64,000 nucleotides of DNA from Acidobacteriota bacterium (GCA_020439745.1 JAGQSC010000017.1:310001-374000); one strand, 5' to 3'. Shown: positions 47,621 to 57,883, counted from the first letter of the stretch. The notes: generated by a model from the sequence alone, not told the origin. Numbers and translations: made by a program.

Positions 47621-49453
47621 TCAGCTCAAATAGGGTGTAATGAGTTCTGCCAACTCCTGTGGTTCAAAGACTTGACCTTCAGCCAGATGGGCCAAATGGA
47701 ACAACAAACGGATGCGTTTTTCCTGGTCTTCACCGTCCTTATTTTCGGCCAGGGCCAGAATCAGCGGGTGATTGGGGTTGAGTTCCAGGTCACGTTTCAT
47801 GGGGATGGAGAGTCCATCCATTTGAAAGACCATCTTTTTGACGGCATGGCTCATGCCACCGCTGGCGTTATAGAAACGGCAGGGTGCCTTTTCCAAGTGA
47901 TGACCAAACCGAACTTCGTTTACCTGTTCTTGCAGCACCGAACGCACTTTGTCTTTGAGTTGTTTCAAGCTGTCGCTGAGTGAAGCGTCGTCCGCTTTTT
48001 CGTCGTCGCTTTTGGGTAAGTCCAGATCGCCTGATTCCACGTTGATGAATCGCTTTTCCTGGAATGGCGGTAACTGGGTAAATACCAGATCGTCCAAAGG
48101 GTCCGTGGCCAGGATCACTTCAATGTCATGTTTCTGGAAATACTCGAGTTGTGGTGATCTCATGAGTTGGTCGACCGAGTCGCCAACGGCGTAATAGATC
48201 GCCTTTTGGGTGTCGTTCATTCGCGACACGTAGCCTTCCAAGGTGGCGTTTGGTTTTCGCTCGCTTTTGGTGGTCGTGTAGCGCAACAGCGGCAACAGTT
48301 TGTCTCTTAGCTCGGCTTCGCTATGCACGCCTTCCTTAATGAATCGACCATGTTGACCCCAAACCTTGAGGTAAGCCTCTTCATCGGTTTCGCCCAATTT
48401 CTTTAACGCATCGATTACCTTTTTCGTAATCACCTTATTGATTTTCAGAATGTTGCGGTCGTTTTGGATCATCTCTCGCGACACATTGAGAGGGATGTCC
48501 TCTGAATCCACCATGCCGCGCATGAATCGAAGGAATCGCGGCAGTAGCTGCTTACAGTGGTCTTGAATGAAGACGCGTTTGGCGTAGAGCTTCACGCCAT
48601 GTTCTGCTTCGTCGCCAGCGAATTCCACAGGTGCCCTTGGAGGAACGTACAAGAGGGCCCGGAACTGGACCGGAGCTTCGGAAGCGATGTCCTCGACAAA
48701 GATCGGGTCCTGATAGTCGTTGGTGATTTGTTTGTAGAACTCGTTGTATTCATCTTCCGAGATGTCGGCTTTGGGTTTTCGCCACAATGCTTCTGGTTGA
48801 TTGACGCGTTCTTTTCCCAATAGGACCGGAAAAGGTAAGTAGTTCGAGTATTGATTGATGAGTTGCTTGATGCGGCTTTCTTCCAAAAACTCTTCGAATT
48901 CCTTTTTCAGCTTGAGCGTAATGGACGTACCGCGTCGACGCCGCTCACTGGTGGACAAGGTGTAGGAACCTGAGCCGTCGCTTTCCCACCGAACCGCGGC
49001 TGCATCTGTCTCCATGGACCGGGTTTCCAGGGTTACGTAGTCGGCTACCATGAACACCGAATAAAAACCGACTCCGAACTGGCCGATCAGGTCGGGCGCG
49101 GAAGCGTCTTTCATGTTCTTGATTTCGTTGAGAAATTTCTTGGTGCCGGAGTGGGCGATGGTACCAATTTGTTGGATCAGTTGATCGCGGGTCATACCCA
49201 CACCTGTGTCAGTGATCGTTAACATCTTCAGCTTGTTATCGATTTCGATCTCAATTTCCAACGGTTGGTCTTTATCGTAAAGATCGGGATTGGTGAGTGA
49301 CTCAAATTGCACCTTGGACAAGGCATCGGTGGCATTGGATAGCAGCTCTCGCAGGAAAATCTCCTGATGCGTATACAGCGTGTGTACGATCAGGTGCAAC
49401 AGCTCTTGAATTTCTGTTTTAAACGCAAATGATTCAGACGTGGCATTCGCCAT
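47621..49453 (-). CDS. htpG: Molecular chaperone HtpG (Hsp90)
   Basis: 610 residues. The GHKL ATPase motifs are intact: ELLSNATDALSK, ITDTGVGMT, and GQFGVGFYSVFMVAD. The middle-domain Arg region and the C-terminal dimerisation domain (KAPCRFYNASGGMSHAVKK) follow. It is a cytoplasmic ATP-dependent chaperone. Start ATG 49453 has AGGAGT upstream. No clear sigma-32 promoter was recognised in the 108-base gap to the helicase gene. Confidence 0.96.
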   Translation of the reverse strand: MANATSESFAFKTEIQELLHLIVHTLYTHQEIFLRELLSNATDALSKVQFESLTNPDLYDKDQPLEIEIEIDNKLKMLTITDTGVGMTRDQLIQQIGTIAHSGTKKFLNEIKNMKDASAPDLIGQFGVGFYSVFMVADYVTLETRSMETDAAAVRWESDGSGSYTLSTSERRRRGTSITLKLKKEFEEFLEESRIKQLINQYSNYLPFPVLLGKERVNQPEALWRKPKADISEDEYNEFYKQITNDYQDPIFVEDIASEAPVQFRALLYVPPRAPVEFAGDEAEHGVKLYAKRVFIQDHCKQLLPRFLRFMRGMVDSEDIPLNVSREMIQNDRNILKINKVITKKVIDALKKLGETDEEAYLKVWGQHGRFIKEGVHSEAELRDKLLPLLRYTTTKSERKPNATLEGYVSRMNDTQKAIYYAVGDSVDQLMRSPQLEYFQKHDIEVILATDPLDDLVFTQLPPFQEKRFINVESGDLDLPKSDDEKADDASLSDSLKQLKDKVRSVLQEQVNEVRFGHHLEKAPCRFYNASGGMSHAVKKMVFQMDGLSIPMKRDLELNPNHPLILALAENKDGEDQEKRIRLLFHLAHLAEGQVFEPQELAELITPYLS

Positions 49454-49561
49454 GACTCAACTCCTGTATTGATGGTGTGACGCGGGGCGTAGCCTTAAAA
49501 AACAGGTCGTCGCCCGTCGCAATTTTGATCAATTTTATCACGAAACACGCGACCCGATGAC

Positions 49562-52417
49562 TCAAGCCAGAAGCATCTCCAAATCGCGGTCCGTCAATTG
49601 GGCCAGTCCTGAGCCCGAATCGTCGAAGAGTCCATCTGCCAAGGCTTGCTTTACGCGCTGCATTTCCACGATGCGTTGTTCAATGGTGTTTTCGGCCACC
49701 ATCCGATAGGCAGTGACCTTTTGCGTTTGTCCAATTCTGTGGGCACGGTCCGTCGCTTGGCGTTCGGCCATGGGATTCCACCATGGATCGAGGATGAACA
49801 CATAGGAGGCCCGTGTCAGATTCAAACCCACGCCTCCGGCTTTGAGGCTGATCAGGAAAATGGGTGCCTTGCCTGATTGGAATTCCGCCACCCGTTGATC
49901 TCGATCACGGGTTTGGCCATCCAAGTAAAGAAAGGGCATGCCCACTTCTTCCAATTCAAAGGCTACCAACTTCAACAGTTGCGTGAACTGGGAGAACACC
50001 AACGCTGCGCCCTGGTTGGCGGTCACTTCCGTCAAGTGCTCAATCAGAACTTCAATCTTGGACGACTGGGGACCGATGTAGTCTTCGTCAACCAGTTTGG
50101 GGTGGCAACAGGCTTGTCGCATGCGTAGAAGCAACGTCAGTACGTCCATGGTGTTTCGCTTGCCCGATTTCGGGTGTATCACGGCCTGAGCGCCGCTTTG
50201 TAGGGTCTGATAGAACCTACGCTCGTCATTCGATAGGGTGATGTGTAAGGTTACATCTTCGCGTTCGGGTAAGTCGTTCAGGACCTCTGACTTGTGGCGC
50301 CGCAGGATGAACGGAGCGACTAAGTCCCTGACAATTTGGTAGTTCAAACTGCCCGCTTCACCAATATGGCGCACGTGTTCGCGTTCACCCAGATATCCCG
50401 GAGCCAAGAATTGAAACAGAGACCACAGTTCCTCCATGCGATTCTCAACAGGCGTACCCGAAAGTGCAATGCGATGGGGTGCTCTTAACCCGCACACGGC
50501 CTGACTGGTCTGTGAATGTGGGTTCTTGATGGCTTGAGCTTCGTCCAGCACAATCGTGGCGAATGAAATGGACTGCATTAGATCCAGGTCGGCGCGAAGG
50601 GTGCCATAAGTGGTGATGACGACGTCTTGCTGGCGCAGGAGTTCAGCGTCCGATGCGCGATTACTGCCATGGTGAATGATTAATTTGCGACCCGGAGTGA
50701 AGCGATGGAGTTCGCGTTCCCAGTTGCCTAAAAGTGAGCGGGGCACCACGATTAGTTGAGGTTTGTCGCATGAAACCATGCGTAACAGCACAGCGGTCTG
50801 AATGGTCTTTCCCAAACCCATGTCGTCGGCCAGGAGCGCTGGTTCGCCTAGCCTGTGCCGCTGAAGGAGCCACTGGACACCTACACATTGATACGGTCTA
50901 AGGAACTCGTAATCGAGCCCGGGCAAGGGTGGTAGGGGTTCCGGTTTTCCCAGCAAACGATCTTTCAGGGCAGATCGCTTGTCGATGTCCTTATGAATAG
51001 CCTTCAGGCCCTGGTCCATGGCCCCCATGCGTTGCAGCTCGAGCGTGTCCATGTGGACCAGTCGCCCTGAAGGTAGATGCACCAGATCTTTTGATTCCAC
51101 CCGGCCCAGCAAATCAGAAAGTACGTAGGTTTCCCCGTCCACGGTCACTTCTGTTGGCGCATCGGGATGCCATTGCATGCTGACTTCTGACCTTGTAAAG
51201 CCAAACCAACGGTCCGCTGATTCCCGCGCAACATCCCATTGTTTGGGAATCACGGGCTGAGAAAGAAAACGCCTTGCAGACTGAGTCCTGAGCTGAAAGG
51301 CATGATCCTCCCAGGGCACACGCATTTGAGCCATTTGTTTTTGGAGTTGGCCGTGTTCGAAAGACGATAGGTGCAACAAACCCCATTTTTGGCCCATGCG
51401 CAGCAGGTTGAGGCCGGGTCCGCAATGGGCTAATGGCCAGCTCTGGCCCTGGTCAATGACATTCAAAACGCCTCTCAAGCCGCCAATCTCCGGAGTGAGA
51501 TCCAGCCGATACGCACCACTCACTGTGATCACCTGGGGTCTTTCTGTCTCCCAAATAACATGGTGGCGTTCGGAAAGCAGACGCTGGATCACGTTGGGAT
51601 CCACGTCGGATGTTCCCTCGGATTCAGCGAACAACCCTTCAAAATCGGGCGTGTATCCTGCTGCGTTGCGAATAATGCGCGGGCCCTGAATAAAGAAGCC
51701 GGGTTTTCCGGGGCACCAGGTGAGGCCTGCTTCCCAGGCTGGGTCTTGGTTGCGTTTCCAGGAGAATCGGTGGTTCAAAGTAACTCGCACTTCGGGGCGG
51801 GCAACCATGGTGTCCCATTGCCAATACGACCCATCCTCGCGGACCAGAGGCTTACGCCATAAAGCCAATAAGACACGGCTCATATCAGCACGATCCACCA
51901 TTAATTGCGACTCTTGTTCCGTACAGAGTTCATGGATCAGTTGTGCCTGGTTTTCGGAGAGATCCAACGCCACCGGGTTTTCGAGTAGGAAAGTCTGCGG
52001 TTGCGCCACAGTCCGCCGAGTGGATGCAGCGCGAATGGCGATCTGACCGCCGTTATCGTTTATGTTGAGTTGTATCTGAAGTCCCAATTCAGGCCTGGGT
52101 TGAGCAGGTGTCGTTTTCCTCGTGAACTGAGGTTTCACGCCAAGATGGTGCAACACCAGCATGACTTGATGGATGCACCAGGCCGATTTGCCGCATGGTT
52201 TGCATTCTTTCCGAATATTGGACCCTTTGCGCGTGATCCGCGCGAATCCCGGCTTCAATCCGGTCTTTGGCGTAGGTTTGACGGCTGCTTCAATGCGTCC
52301 TCGGGCATCGAATCGGTAATTGCTGATCGACTGAGCATCCAGCGCATCACGAGCCTGATCCACCAGGTCATGTCCCGCAAACTCGGACAGCTCGGCCATC
52401 TCAAACAATGGATTCAT
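49562..52417 (-). CDS. SNF2-family helicase with SWIM zinc finger
   Basis: 951 residues. Near residues 70-105 is a SWIM-type metal site (CKPCGKSAWCIH). A long divergent middle region precedes the Swi2/Snf2 ATPase core (about 495-930): LADDMGLGKTIQTAVLL (motif I), VLDEAQAIKN (II), ALSGTPVENRMEELWS (III), VFSQFTQLLKL (IV), SLKAGGVGLNLTRASYVF (V) and ATDRAHRIGQTQKV (VI). Such proteins translocate on double-stranded DNA and remodel protein-DNA complexes; the specific role is unknown. It begins nine bases after the stop of the kinase-ATPase gene, in one minus-strand run. Confidence 0.92.
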   Translation of the reverse strand: MNPLFEMAELSEFAGHDLVDQARDALDAQSISNYRFDARGRIEAAVKPTPKTGLKPGFARITRKGSNIRKECKPCGKSAWCIHQVMLVLHHLGVKPQFTRKTTPAQPRPELGLQIQLNINDNGGQIAIRAASTRRTVAQPQTFLLENPVALDLSENQAQLIHELCTEQESQLMVDRADMSRVLLALWRKPLVREDGSYWQWDTMVARPEVRVTLNHRFSWKRNQDPAWEAGLTWCPGKPGFFIQGPRIIRNAAGYTPDFEGLFAESEGTSDVDPNVIQRLLSERHHVIWETERPQVITVSGAYRLDLTPEIGGLRGVLNVIDQGQSWPLAHCGPGLNLLRMGQKWGLLHLSSFEHGQLQKQMAQMRVPWEDHAFQLRTQSARRFLSQPVIPKQWDVARESADRWFGFTRSEVSMQWHPDAPTEVTVDGETYVLSDLLGRVESKDLVHLPSGRLVHMDTLELQRMGAMDQGLKAIHKDIDKRSALKDRLLGKPEPLPPLPGLDYEFLRPYQCVGVQWLLQRHRLGEPALLADDMGLGKTIQTAVLLRMVSCDKPQLIVVPRSLLGNWERELHRFTPGRKLIIHHGSNRASDAELLRQQDVVITTYGTLRADLDLMQSISFATIVLDEAQAIKNPHSQTSQAVCGLRAPHRIALSGTPVENRMEELWSLFQFLAPGYLGEREHVRHIGEAGSLNYQIVRDLVAPFILRRHKSEVLNDLPEREDVTLHITLSNDERRFYQTLQSGAQAVIHPKSGKRNTMDVLTLLLRMRQACCHPKLVDEDYIGPQSSKIEVLIEHLTEVTANQGAALVFSQFTQLLKLVAFELEEVGMPFLYLDGQTRDRDQRVAEFQSGKAPIFLISLKAGGVGLNLTRASYVFILDPWWNPMAERQATDRAHRIGQTQKVTAYRMVAENTIEQRIVEMQRVKQALADGLFDDSGSGLAQLTDRDLEMLLA

Positions 52418-52426
52418 GAGAATGGA

Positions 52427-55400
52427 TTAGCCGAAGAACATTCGCAACGTGTTTAATGTGGCCCGGGCATCTGCCATTTGCGAGAGTTCTATGGGAACTT
52501 GAGAGGACAGAGCTGGGTTCAATCGATCTTCCGCAATCAGAAACTCCCGCAAGGCGTCCAGCCGCAATAGCTCCATATTGAGTTTATTGTTGATCGCATA
52601 ATCAACCGCTTCTCGGAAGGGTTTGTCCAAGGATTGACCGTTCTTGAAGTAGTTACGGACCAAGCGAATACGAGGAATCTGTAGGCGTACAAATGCAGAC
52701 GGCGATGAAGTGAGTTTGTCGTAAATCGCTTCGAACCCTTCGGGAGAAATGAGGTCTGGACGCATCGCGGCCAGGAATGAGCTGAGCCATGCCTTGGCAC
52801 TGGAACCGAGGTCTCCGAGCGACTCCATCAAGTGATCGTACTGAAAGATCTTCGCGTCTCGTAACAAGAGTTCAGTAATGAGTTGGCACAATGGCGTCAG
52901 TGACGCCAAATGCTCATGAGAGGCTTTGGATGTGTTGATGCGAGCAATCAGTTTTCTTAGGTCCTCGGCACGCATGAAGTTCAGATACAGGAATAACGAT
53001 TCGCGAAACCTCGCCGTCTCGCGATCCGTGCGGTCGACAAAACCGTCGGCGAACGTGGACATGGTTTCATGGGCCTTGGCCAACTGAAAAAGCTGGATAT
53101 AGGCGTGATACCGCATGGCTGCAATGGCCGATTCGTTTTGAGGCAATAACTCAATCTTTTTGTTTTGCCAATAGTTCACCAACTGCTGAGGTTGCGCTTG
53201 GAGTCGTTGGGTCTCAACCAGCGCGATGATATTGCTGGCAAAAAGGTCACTTCGACTGGAGAGTTGGCTCTCCAATTTTTTCACCAACCGGTCCGCGCGA
53301 TCTTGATAACCCATGGCTACAAGAATTGGGATTAGTTGGGTCGATGAATGCACATCAACTTGATTGATGAATTGGTCCGAATAGGCCTGGGAGATCAGTT
53401 CATTGACCCGGTCCGCGTTGTCCTGATCGTATTCCAGAATCGCATTCAGGGACAAGCTGTTGATATTTTGATCGATTGCCAGGGCTCGCTTGGCGAACTT
53501 CAAAGCCTGACTGGGATCGGTATGACGATGGGCAAGCGCCAACATGCTCCAAAATTCCTGATTGGATTGCAGGGCGGGGTATGCGACATAGGGCTTGAGG
53601 ATGTTGCGAACCGGCTCATAGTTGGCATTTTGAAAGCAATACCGGGCGTAGTCTACCGCGTACTTGGCTGCCTTTTCGTCTTTGTCTGACTTGTGAAACA
53701 GCTCGGACAGGATCAGCCACAACGGAGGTGAATACGGAAGAAACGCCTCGGTCTCTCGTTCCATGGTCTCTGCAATCTTGTTGTAGCGTTTTTTGCGATC
53801 CGAAGATGAATACGAATCGACCAGAAAGTCTTTGACGTTCTTCTTTTTCCAGCGAAAGCCTTCCATGCCAGACGCAGAGTAGTCCAATAGACCAAGCTCA
53901 TCCGCCTTCTTCAAGGTGATCGCCAGCTTGTCCAGTGTGGCGTCAGCCACCTTCTGCAGTACTTTCAAGTCCAGACCAGAAGGACTCAGTGCCACCCATT
54001 CGAGGTGGTTGAGTTGTTCGTGGGAAAACTCACTGAGTTCTTCGGGAATATTGGATTTGGCTTTCATGGGTTTCGTTTCAACGATACGAATATCAATGAA
54101 ACACAGGGTGCCGTCCTGGACAAAAAGGGTATTGTTGCCCTTCAACTTGGGAATCAGGTCTAGGAAGGCTTGAATGTTTTCACCGGACTCTTCGATGAGC
54201 TGCATGACGGCTTCCAGAGGAACGCGGCAGTCTCCAAATTGCGAGGCAAGGTAGTCAGAAATGGTCAACACATCGGGAAACGACATCGGCAGCAATTCAA
54301 CTTTGTCGCCCAGTTCAGGCACCGACTGTTTTCCAGTCATGATCATATGCACGCGCCCATCGTCCCGATTGGCGATGTGATCCGTAATGTTGCGAAGGAA
54401 CTTGTGAAAGGTCTCCGATGCCAGATCCACATCGTCAATCAATATGGCAAATGGATGTTGGCTCGCACGAATGAGATTGATGAATGCCGATAGAATGCTC
54501 GATTCGTGAATTTGCTGGTCGTAGTTGGGTACTTTCCACCCCAACTGAGGCAGCACGCTACCAATGATATTGATCCAGGGCTTGATGTCCGGATCAGCTT
54601 TGGATGGCAGCGAAATGTTCTTGATCACCAGTTCCATGAAGTCAATCTGGTTGAGACTCTTATTGCACGTGATCTTGATCACCGCATCAGGTGCGACTTT
54701 TTGGGCCAGGTTCTCGGCAAGGGTACTCTTGCCGCTCCCCACGTCGCCCTGAATAAACACGACGTTCTTTTCGATGATCTTGTCGCGACAATGGTCAAGA
54801 AAATGGCTGTGTAAGAACGCGCCCTTGGAAACCAAGTCAATGGGCGGCGAGGGCTGGGCATCGGTTTGCGGCTGGGCATTACCCAAAATGCGGTCGAGTT
54901 CGATGAAAACTTCAGCTCCGGAGCCAAATCTCTTATGGGGTTCCTTATGGAGTATCCGTTCCATGAAGGTATCAATTTCTTTGGGCAGATCTCGCAACTG
55001 TGAAGGCGGTTTGGGTTGGGTCACCAGGCGTTGATAGACAGTCTCAGCCAACGTATGACCGCGAAAAGGCTTGGTACCGGTCAACATGTCGTAAATCATC
55101 ACGCCCAGTGAGAAGATGTCGGCGGCGTAATTCACTTCATCACCGCTGAGACACTCCGGGGCCACATAATAGGCGCTGCCCATAAATGTGTTTCGATTGG
55201 TGTAAAGCGTGAGGTTCTCAACCTTCATGATGCCAAAGTCAATCAGCTTCACCACTTGGCTGGGATCAATCAGAATATTTTGCGGTTTCAGGTCCCGATG
55301 CACGATATGGTGTTTATGGATAAAATCCAGGACTTCGCACAGTTCCCTAATGTGTTCCAGGAAGATCTTCAGGTGTTCAAAGACATCCTTGTCTTGCCAA

Positions 55401-55699
55401 AACGCCTGCCAAGTCTGTCCTTCGACCCATTCCATCACATAGGCGGGGTTGCCATTCCAGTCAGGAACATATTCGCGAACCTCCACCAGGTTGGGGTGGG
55501 GATAAGCGCGCAGGAACTCATATTCCATGTAAAAGCGCTGGTCGGCGCTGGGGTCATCGTCATCGGGAAGCATGCACTTAAGCACAAACTGTTTTCCGCT
55601 AAATGACGTAGAACCAGTCGGTTTGATCTTATAAATGATCGAGCAGCCACCTTTGACATACTCCTCAATCACTTGATATGGGAAGGAACTAACCGACAT
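52427..55699 (-). CDS. Ser/Thr protein kinase fused to a STAND-like ATPase and TPR-like helices
   Basis: 1090 residues. Residues about 8-275 form a Hanks-type kinase: ATP-binding loop VKGGCSIIYK, Lys41 in FVLKCML, HRDLKPQN (134-141), DFGIM (154-158) and APE (180-182). Residues about 290-520 form a P-loop NTPase with GDVGSGKST (318-326) and Walker B FAILIDDVD. The remaining helical region (about 600-1090) resembles tetratricopeptide-like repeats. The order resembles PknK-type kinases, without a C-terminal DNA-binding domain. No membrane helix is seen. Start ATG 55699 has GAGGG six bases upstream; TTG 55711 is unlikely. It may phosphorylate targets read by the FHA protein at 33.5 kb, which is speculation. 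Confidence 0.88.
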   Translation of the reverse strand: MSVSSFPYQVIEEYVKGGCSIIYKIKPTGSTSFSGKQFVLKCMLPDDDDPSADQRFYMEYEFLRAYPHPNLVEVREYVPDWNGNPAYVMEWVEGQTWQAFWQDKDVFEHLKIFLEHIRELCEVLDFIHKHHIVHRDLKPQNILIDPSQVVKLIDFGIMKVENLTLYTNRNTFMGSAYYVAPECLSGDEVNYAADIFSLGVMIYDMLTGTKPFRGHTLAETVYQRLVTQPKPPSQLRDLPKEIDTFMERILHKEPHKRFGSGAEVFIELDRILGNAQPQTDAQPSPPIDLVSKGAFLHSHFLDHCRDKIIEKNVVFIQGDVGSGKSTLAENLAQKVAPDAVIKITCNKSLNQIDFMELVIKNISLPSKADPDIKPWINIIGSVLPQLGWKVPNYDQQIHESSILSAFINLIRASQHPFAILIDDVDLASETFHKFLRNITDHIANRDDGRVHMIMTGKQSVPELGDKVELLPMSFPDVLTISDYLASQFGDCRVPLEAVMQLIEESGENIQAFLDLIPKLKGNNTLFVQDGTLCFIDIRIVETKPMKAKSNIPEELSEFSHEQLNHLEWVALSPSGLDLKVLQKVADATLDKLAITLKKADELGLLDYSASGMEGFRWKKKNVKDFLVDSYSSSDRKKRYNKIAETMERETEAFLPYSPPLWLILSELFHKSDKDEKAAKYAVDYARYCFQNANYEPVRNILKPYVAYPALQSNQEFWSMLALAHRHTDPSQALKFAKRALAIDQNINSLSLNAILEYDQDNADRVNELISQAYSDQFINQVDVHSSTQLIPILVAMGYQDRADRLVKKLESQLSSRSDLFASNIIALVETQRLQAQPQQLVNYWQNKKIELLPQNESAIAAMRYHAYIQLFQLAKAHETMSTFADGFVDRTDRETARFRESLFLYLNFMRAEDLRKLIARINTSKASHEHLASLTPLCQLITELLLRDAKIFQYDHLMESLGDLGSSAKAWLSSFLAAMRPDLISPEGFEAIYDKLTSSPSAFVRLQIPRIRLVRNYFKNGQSLDKPFREAVDYAINNKLNMELLRLDALREFLIAEDRLNPALSSQVPIELSQMADARATLNTLRMFFG

Positions 55700-55721
55700 G
55701 CATACCCTCAATCACTTCATG

Positions 55722-55727
55722 ATTATA
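55722..55727 (-). promoter_or_regulatory. Consensus -10 element for the kinase-ATPase gene
   Basis: Minus-strand TATAAT at 55727-55722 in the context GGGTTTATAATC is a perfect -10. The -35 is weak (best TTCTCA with 16-base spacing). Initiation near 55715 would give a leader of about 16 bases containing the GAGGG site. Confidence 0.45.
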
Positions 55728-55811
55728 AACCCGAATGTGCATGAGAATGTTTTACTCCAGAATAAATGCATTAGTTTGCTATGGTGATGGGGTTGTTCAA
55801 GGAGGATAAAG

Positions 55812-56603
55812 GTGTTTCAAGAAAATTGCCTGAAGGGTCAAAAAGGTCTAATTACCGGAGGATCATCGGGTATCGGACTGGAAATTGCCCGGGTGTTGAT
55901 CGCCCATGGCGCAGAGTTAACGATTACGGGAAGAGATACATCGAAACTTGCCCACGCGAAATCGGAGTTGGGTGATGTGTTGACCGTTGCCGGAGACGTG
56001 AGGCAGGCCGATGACGTGGCGCAAACGGTTGATGCGCACATGGCCCGATTCGGTCAGGTTGATTTCCTGATCAACAATGCGGCAGGAAACTTTCTTTGCC
56101 CGATTGAAGCGATGTCAGAAAACGCGTTCCGTTCCGTCATGGAAATCGTAGCGCACGGCACCTTTCTTTTCTCGAAAGCGGTCTTCCCACACATGAAGAA
56201 GCGCGGTTATGGGCGCATTATCAATACGGGAGCCACCTACGCATGGGGTCAGGCATCGTACGTCGCGCATTCGGGTGCCGCAAAAGCAGCCGTCCTCAAT
56301 CTTACGCGTTCCATGGCCGTGGAATGGGGTCATTACGGCATTCTGGTAAACATGATCGCTCCTGGTCCCATCGATCAAACGGAGGGTATGAAACGGCTCA
56401 TGGCGGATCCCAAAAAGACGGATATGCTGTTGAACATGATGCCCGTCCCACGCATGGGCAAGGGCAGTGAGATCGGCCTGGCGGCCCTTTTTCTGATCCA
56501 TCCTCTATCCAGTTACATAACCGGTATCGCTTTACCTGTAGACGGTGGCATGAGCTTGATCACGCCGGGCCTCATTCCTCCTGGTTTTGGGCCCAAAGCA
56601 TGA
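55812..56603 (+). CDS. SDR-family reductase, 2,4-dienoyl-CoA reductase type
   Basis: 263 residues. The cofactor motif TGGSSGIG and the NNAAG motif (NNAAGNFLCPIEAMSENAFRSV) are clear. Catalytic-region residues read TGATYAWGQASYVAHSGAAKAAV, with Ser in place of the usual Tyr of YxxxK. This pattern and APGPI and NFLCP are those of NADPH-dependent 2,4-dienoyl-CoA reductases of the DECR2 type, which remove double bonds during unsaturated fatty acid oxidation. GTG 55812 is preceded by AAGGAGG. xthA overlaps its stop by four bases. Confidence 0.85.
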   Translation: MFQENCLKGQKGLITGGSSGIGLEIARVLIAHGAELTITGRDTSKLAHAKSELGDVLTVAGDVRQADDVAQTVDAHMARFGQVDFLINNAAGNFLCPIEAMSENAFRSVMEIVAHGTFLFSKAVFPHMKKRGYGRIINTGATYAWGQASYVAHSGAAKAAVLNLTRSMAVEWGHYGILVNMIAPGPIDQTEGMKRLMADPKKTDMLLNMMPVPRMGKGSEIGLAALFLIHPLSSYITGIALPVDGGMSLITPGLIPPGFGPKA

Positions 56604-57409
56604 TTTTTGTGTCATTTAACGTCAATGGTATCAGGACTCGGTTTCACCAGCTTGAAGCGGTGATCGAGCGCTATCAGCCCGAATTGATTGGGCTGCAGGA
56701 AATCAAGGTTCAAGACGCCGATTTCCCGGAACAAGAGATTCGGGACATGGGTTACCACATCGTCTATTACGGCCAGAAAACCCATTATGGCGTGGCGCTG
56801 ATGTCCAAATCGCCCCTATTGGACGTGGAACTGGGGTTCCCAGCCAATGGCGAAGATCAGCAGAGACGCCTGATACAGGGAACACTTCCCACGTCCATGG
56901 GCGATATTCGCGTCATCAACGGTTACTTTCCTCAAGGCGAATCCAGGGACCACGCGGTGAAGTTCCCGGGGAAAACGGCCTTTTATCGCGACCTGATCAC
57001 CATGATGCATGACCGTTACAACAGCCGCGATCCCATTTTGTTGATGGGTGATTTTAATGTAGCCCCCGTTGATGAGGATATCGGGATTGGCGATGACAAC
57101 GCGAAACGATGGCTCAAAACGGGAAAATGCAGCTTCCTACCCGAGGAACGGGAATGGTTTCAGTCACTGATTTCTTGGGGCATGACGGATACCTATCGCA
57201 TGATCTACCCCAACGCCACGGACCGGTACAGTTGGTTCGACTATCGCTCCAGAGGATTTGAACGCGAGCCGCGACGCGGTCTGCGCATCGATCATATTCT
57301 CGCCAGTGACGCATTGAAGGATCATTGCAAAGACGCCGGCATTGATGACGAGATCAGAGGCATGGAACGACCGTCGGACCATTGTCCCGTCTGGCTCAAC
57401 GTGTCTTGA
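56600..57409 (+). CDS. xthA: Exodeoxyribonuclease III
   Basis: 269 residues. Motifs in order: SFNVNGIRTR, LQEIKVQD (metal-binding Glu), a central Tyr in NGYFPQGE, MGDFNVAP (Asp and Asn), WFDYRSRGF, RIDHILAS and SDHCPVWLNV (Asp-His). It is an AP endonuclease with 3'-5' exonuclease activity acting in base-excision repair. The ATG overlaps the SDR stop (ATGA), so it is translated from the same mRNA. Its last 14 bases overlap convergent fur. Confidence 0.95.
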   Translation: MIFVSFNVNGIRTRFHQLEAVIERYQPELIGLQEIKVQDADFPEQEIRDMGYHIVYYGQKTHYGVALMSKSPLLDVELGFPANGEDQQRRLIQGTLPTSMGDIRVINGYFPQGESRDHAVKFPGKTAFYRDLITMMHDRYNSRDPILLMGDFNVAPVDEDIGIGDDNAKRWLKTGKCSFLPEEREWFQSLISWGMTDTYRMIYPNATDRYSWFDYRSRGFEREPRRGLRIDHILASDALKDHCKDAGIDDEIRGMERPSDHCPVWLNVS

Positions 57410-57878
57410 GTGCCTCTTTTTCAGGGCAGTTTGGCCGGATACAGCGGCCATACAACTGATGGGTGTGTTTCACCATCACCAACCCGTATTTCGATAAGAT
57501 TTCGTTTTGAATCCGCTCTAGGTCGCCGTCGAAGAACTCGGTGATCTTGTTGCAGTCCACACATACGATGTGGTCGTGGTGACCTTCCTTCAGCGCGGCC
57601 TCAAATACGGTTTCATGACCGTCAAACTGATGTTTCTTGGCTAAACCGGATTGCACCAGCAGGTCCAACGTACGGTAAACCGTGGCTCGCGAGACACTCA
57701 GATCACGATCGCGGGCGATTTGCAGGATGGCGTCCACGCTCAGGTGTTCATCGTCCTCGTAGATGATTCGAAGGACGGCCATGCGCTCGTGCGTGAATTT
57801 ACCATTATGCTTGTACAGGTACTCCTTGAAGCGTTCTTCAAGTTCCTCATTTGAAATCTTGCTGGCGAACTGTGGCAT
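57396..57878 (-). CDS. fur: Fur-family metal-responsive regulator
   Basis: 160 residues: an N-terminal winged helix (ERFKEYLYKHNGKFTHERMAVL..., recognition helix around SVSRATVYRTLDLLV) and a C-terminal dimerisation/metal domain with the HHDHIVCVDC motif, HTHQLYG and a second CxxxxC pair (CIRPNC). The full set of metal ligands suggests Fur proper; Zur or PerR cannot be excluded. A promoter (57884-57912) places the transcription start at the ATG itself and there is no ribosome-binding site, suggesting a leaderless mRNA. Its 3' end overlaps xthA. Confidence 0.9.
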   Translation of the reverse strand: MPQFASKISNEELEERFKEYLYKHNGKFTHERMAVLRIIYEDDEHLSVDAILQIARDRDLSVSRATVYRTLDLLVQSGLAKKHQFDGHETVFEAALKEGHHDHIVCVDCNKITEFFDGDLERIQNEILSKYGLVMVKHTHQLYGRCIRPNCPEKEALKTR

Positions 57879-57883
57879 GCACC

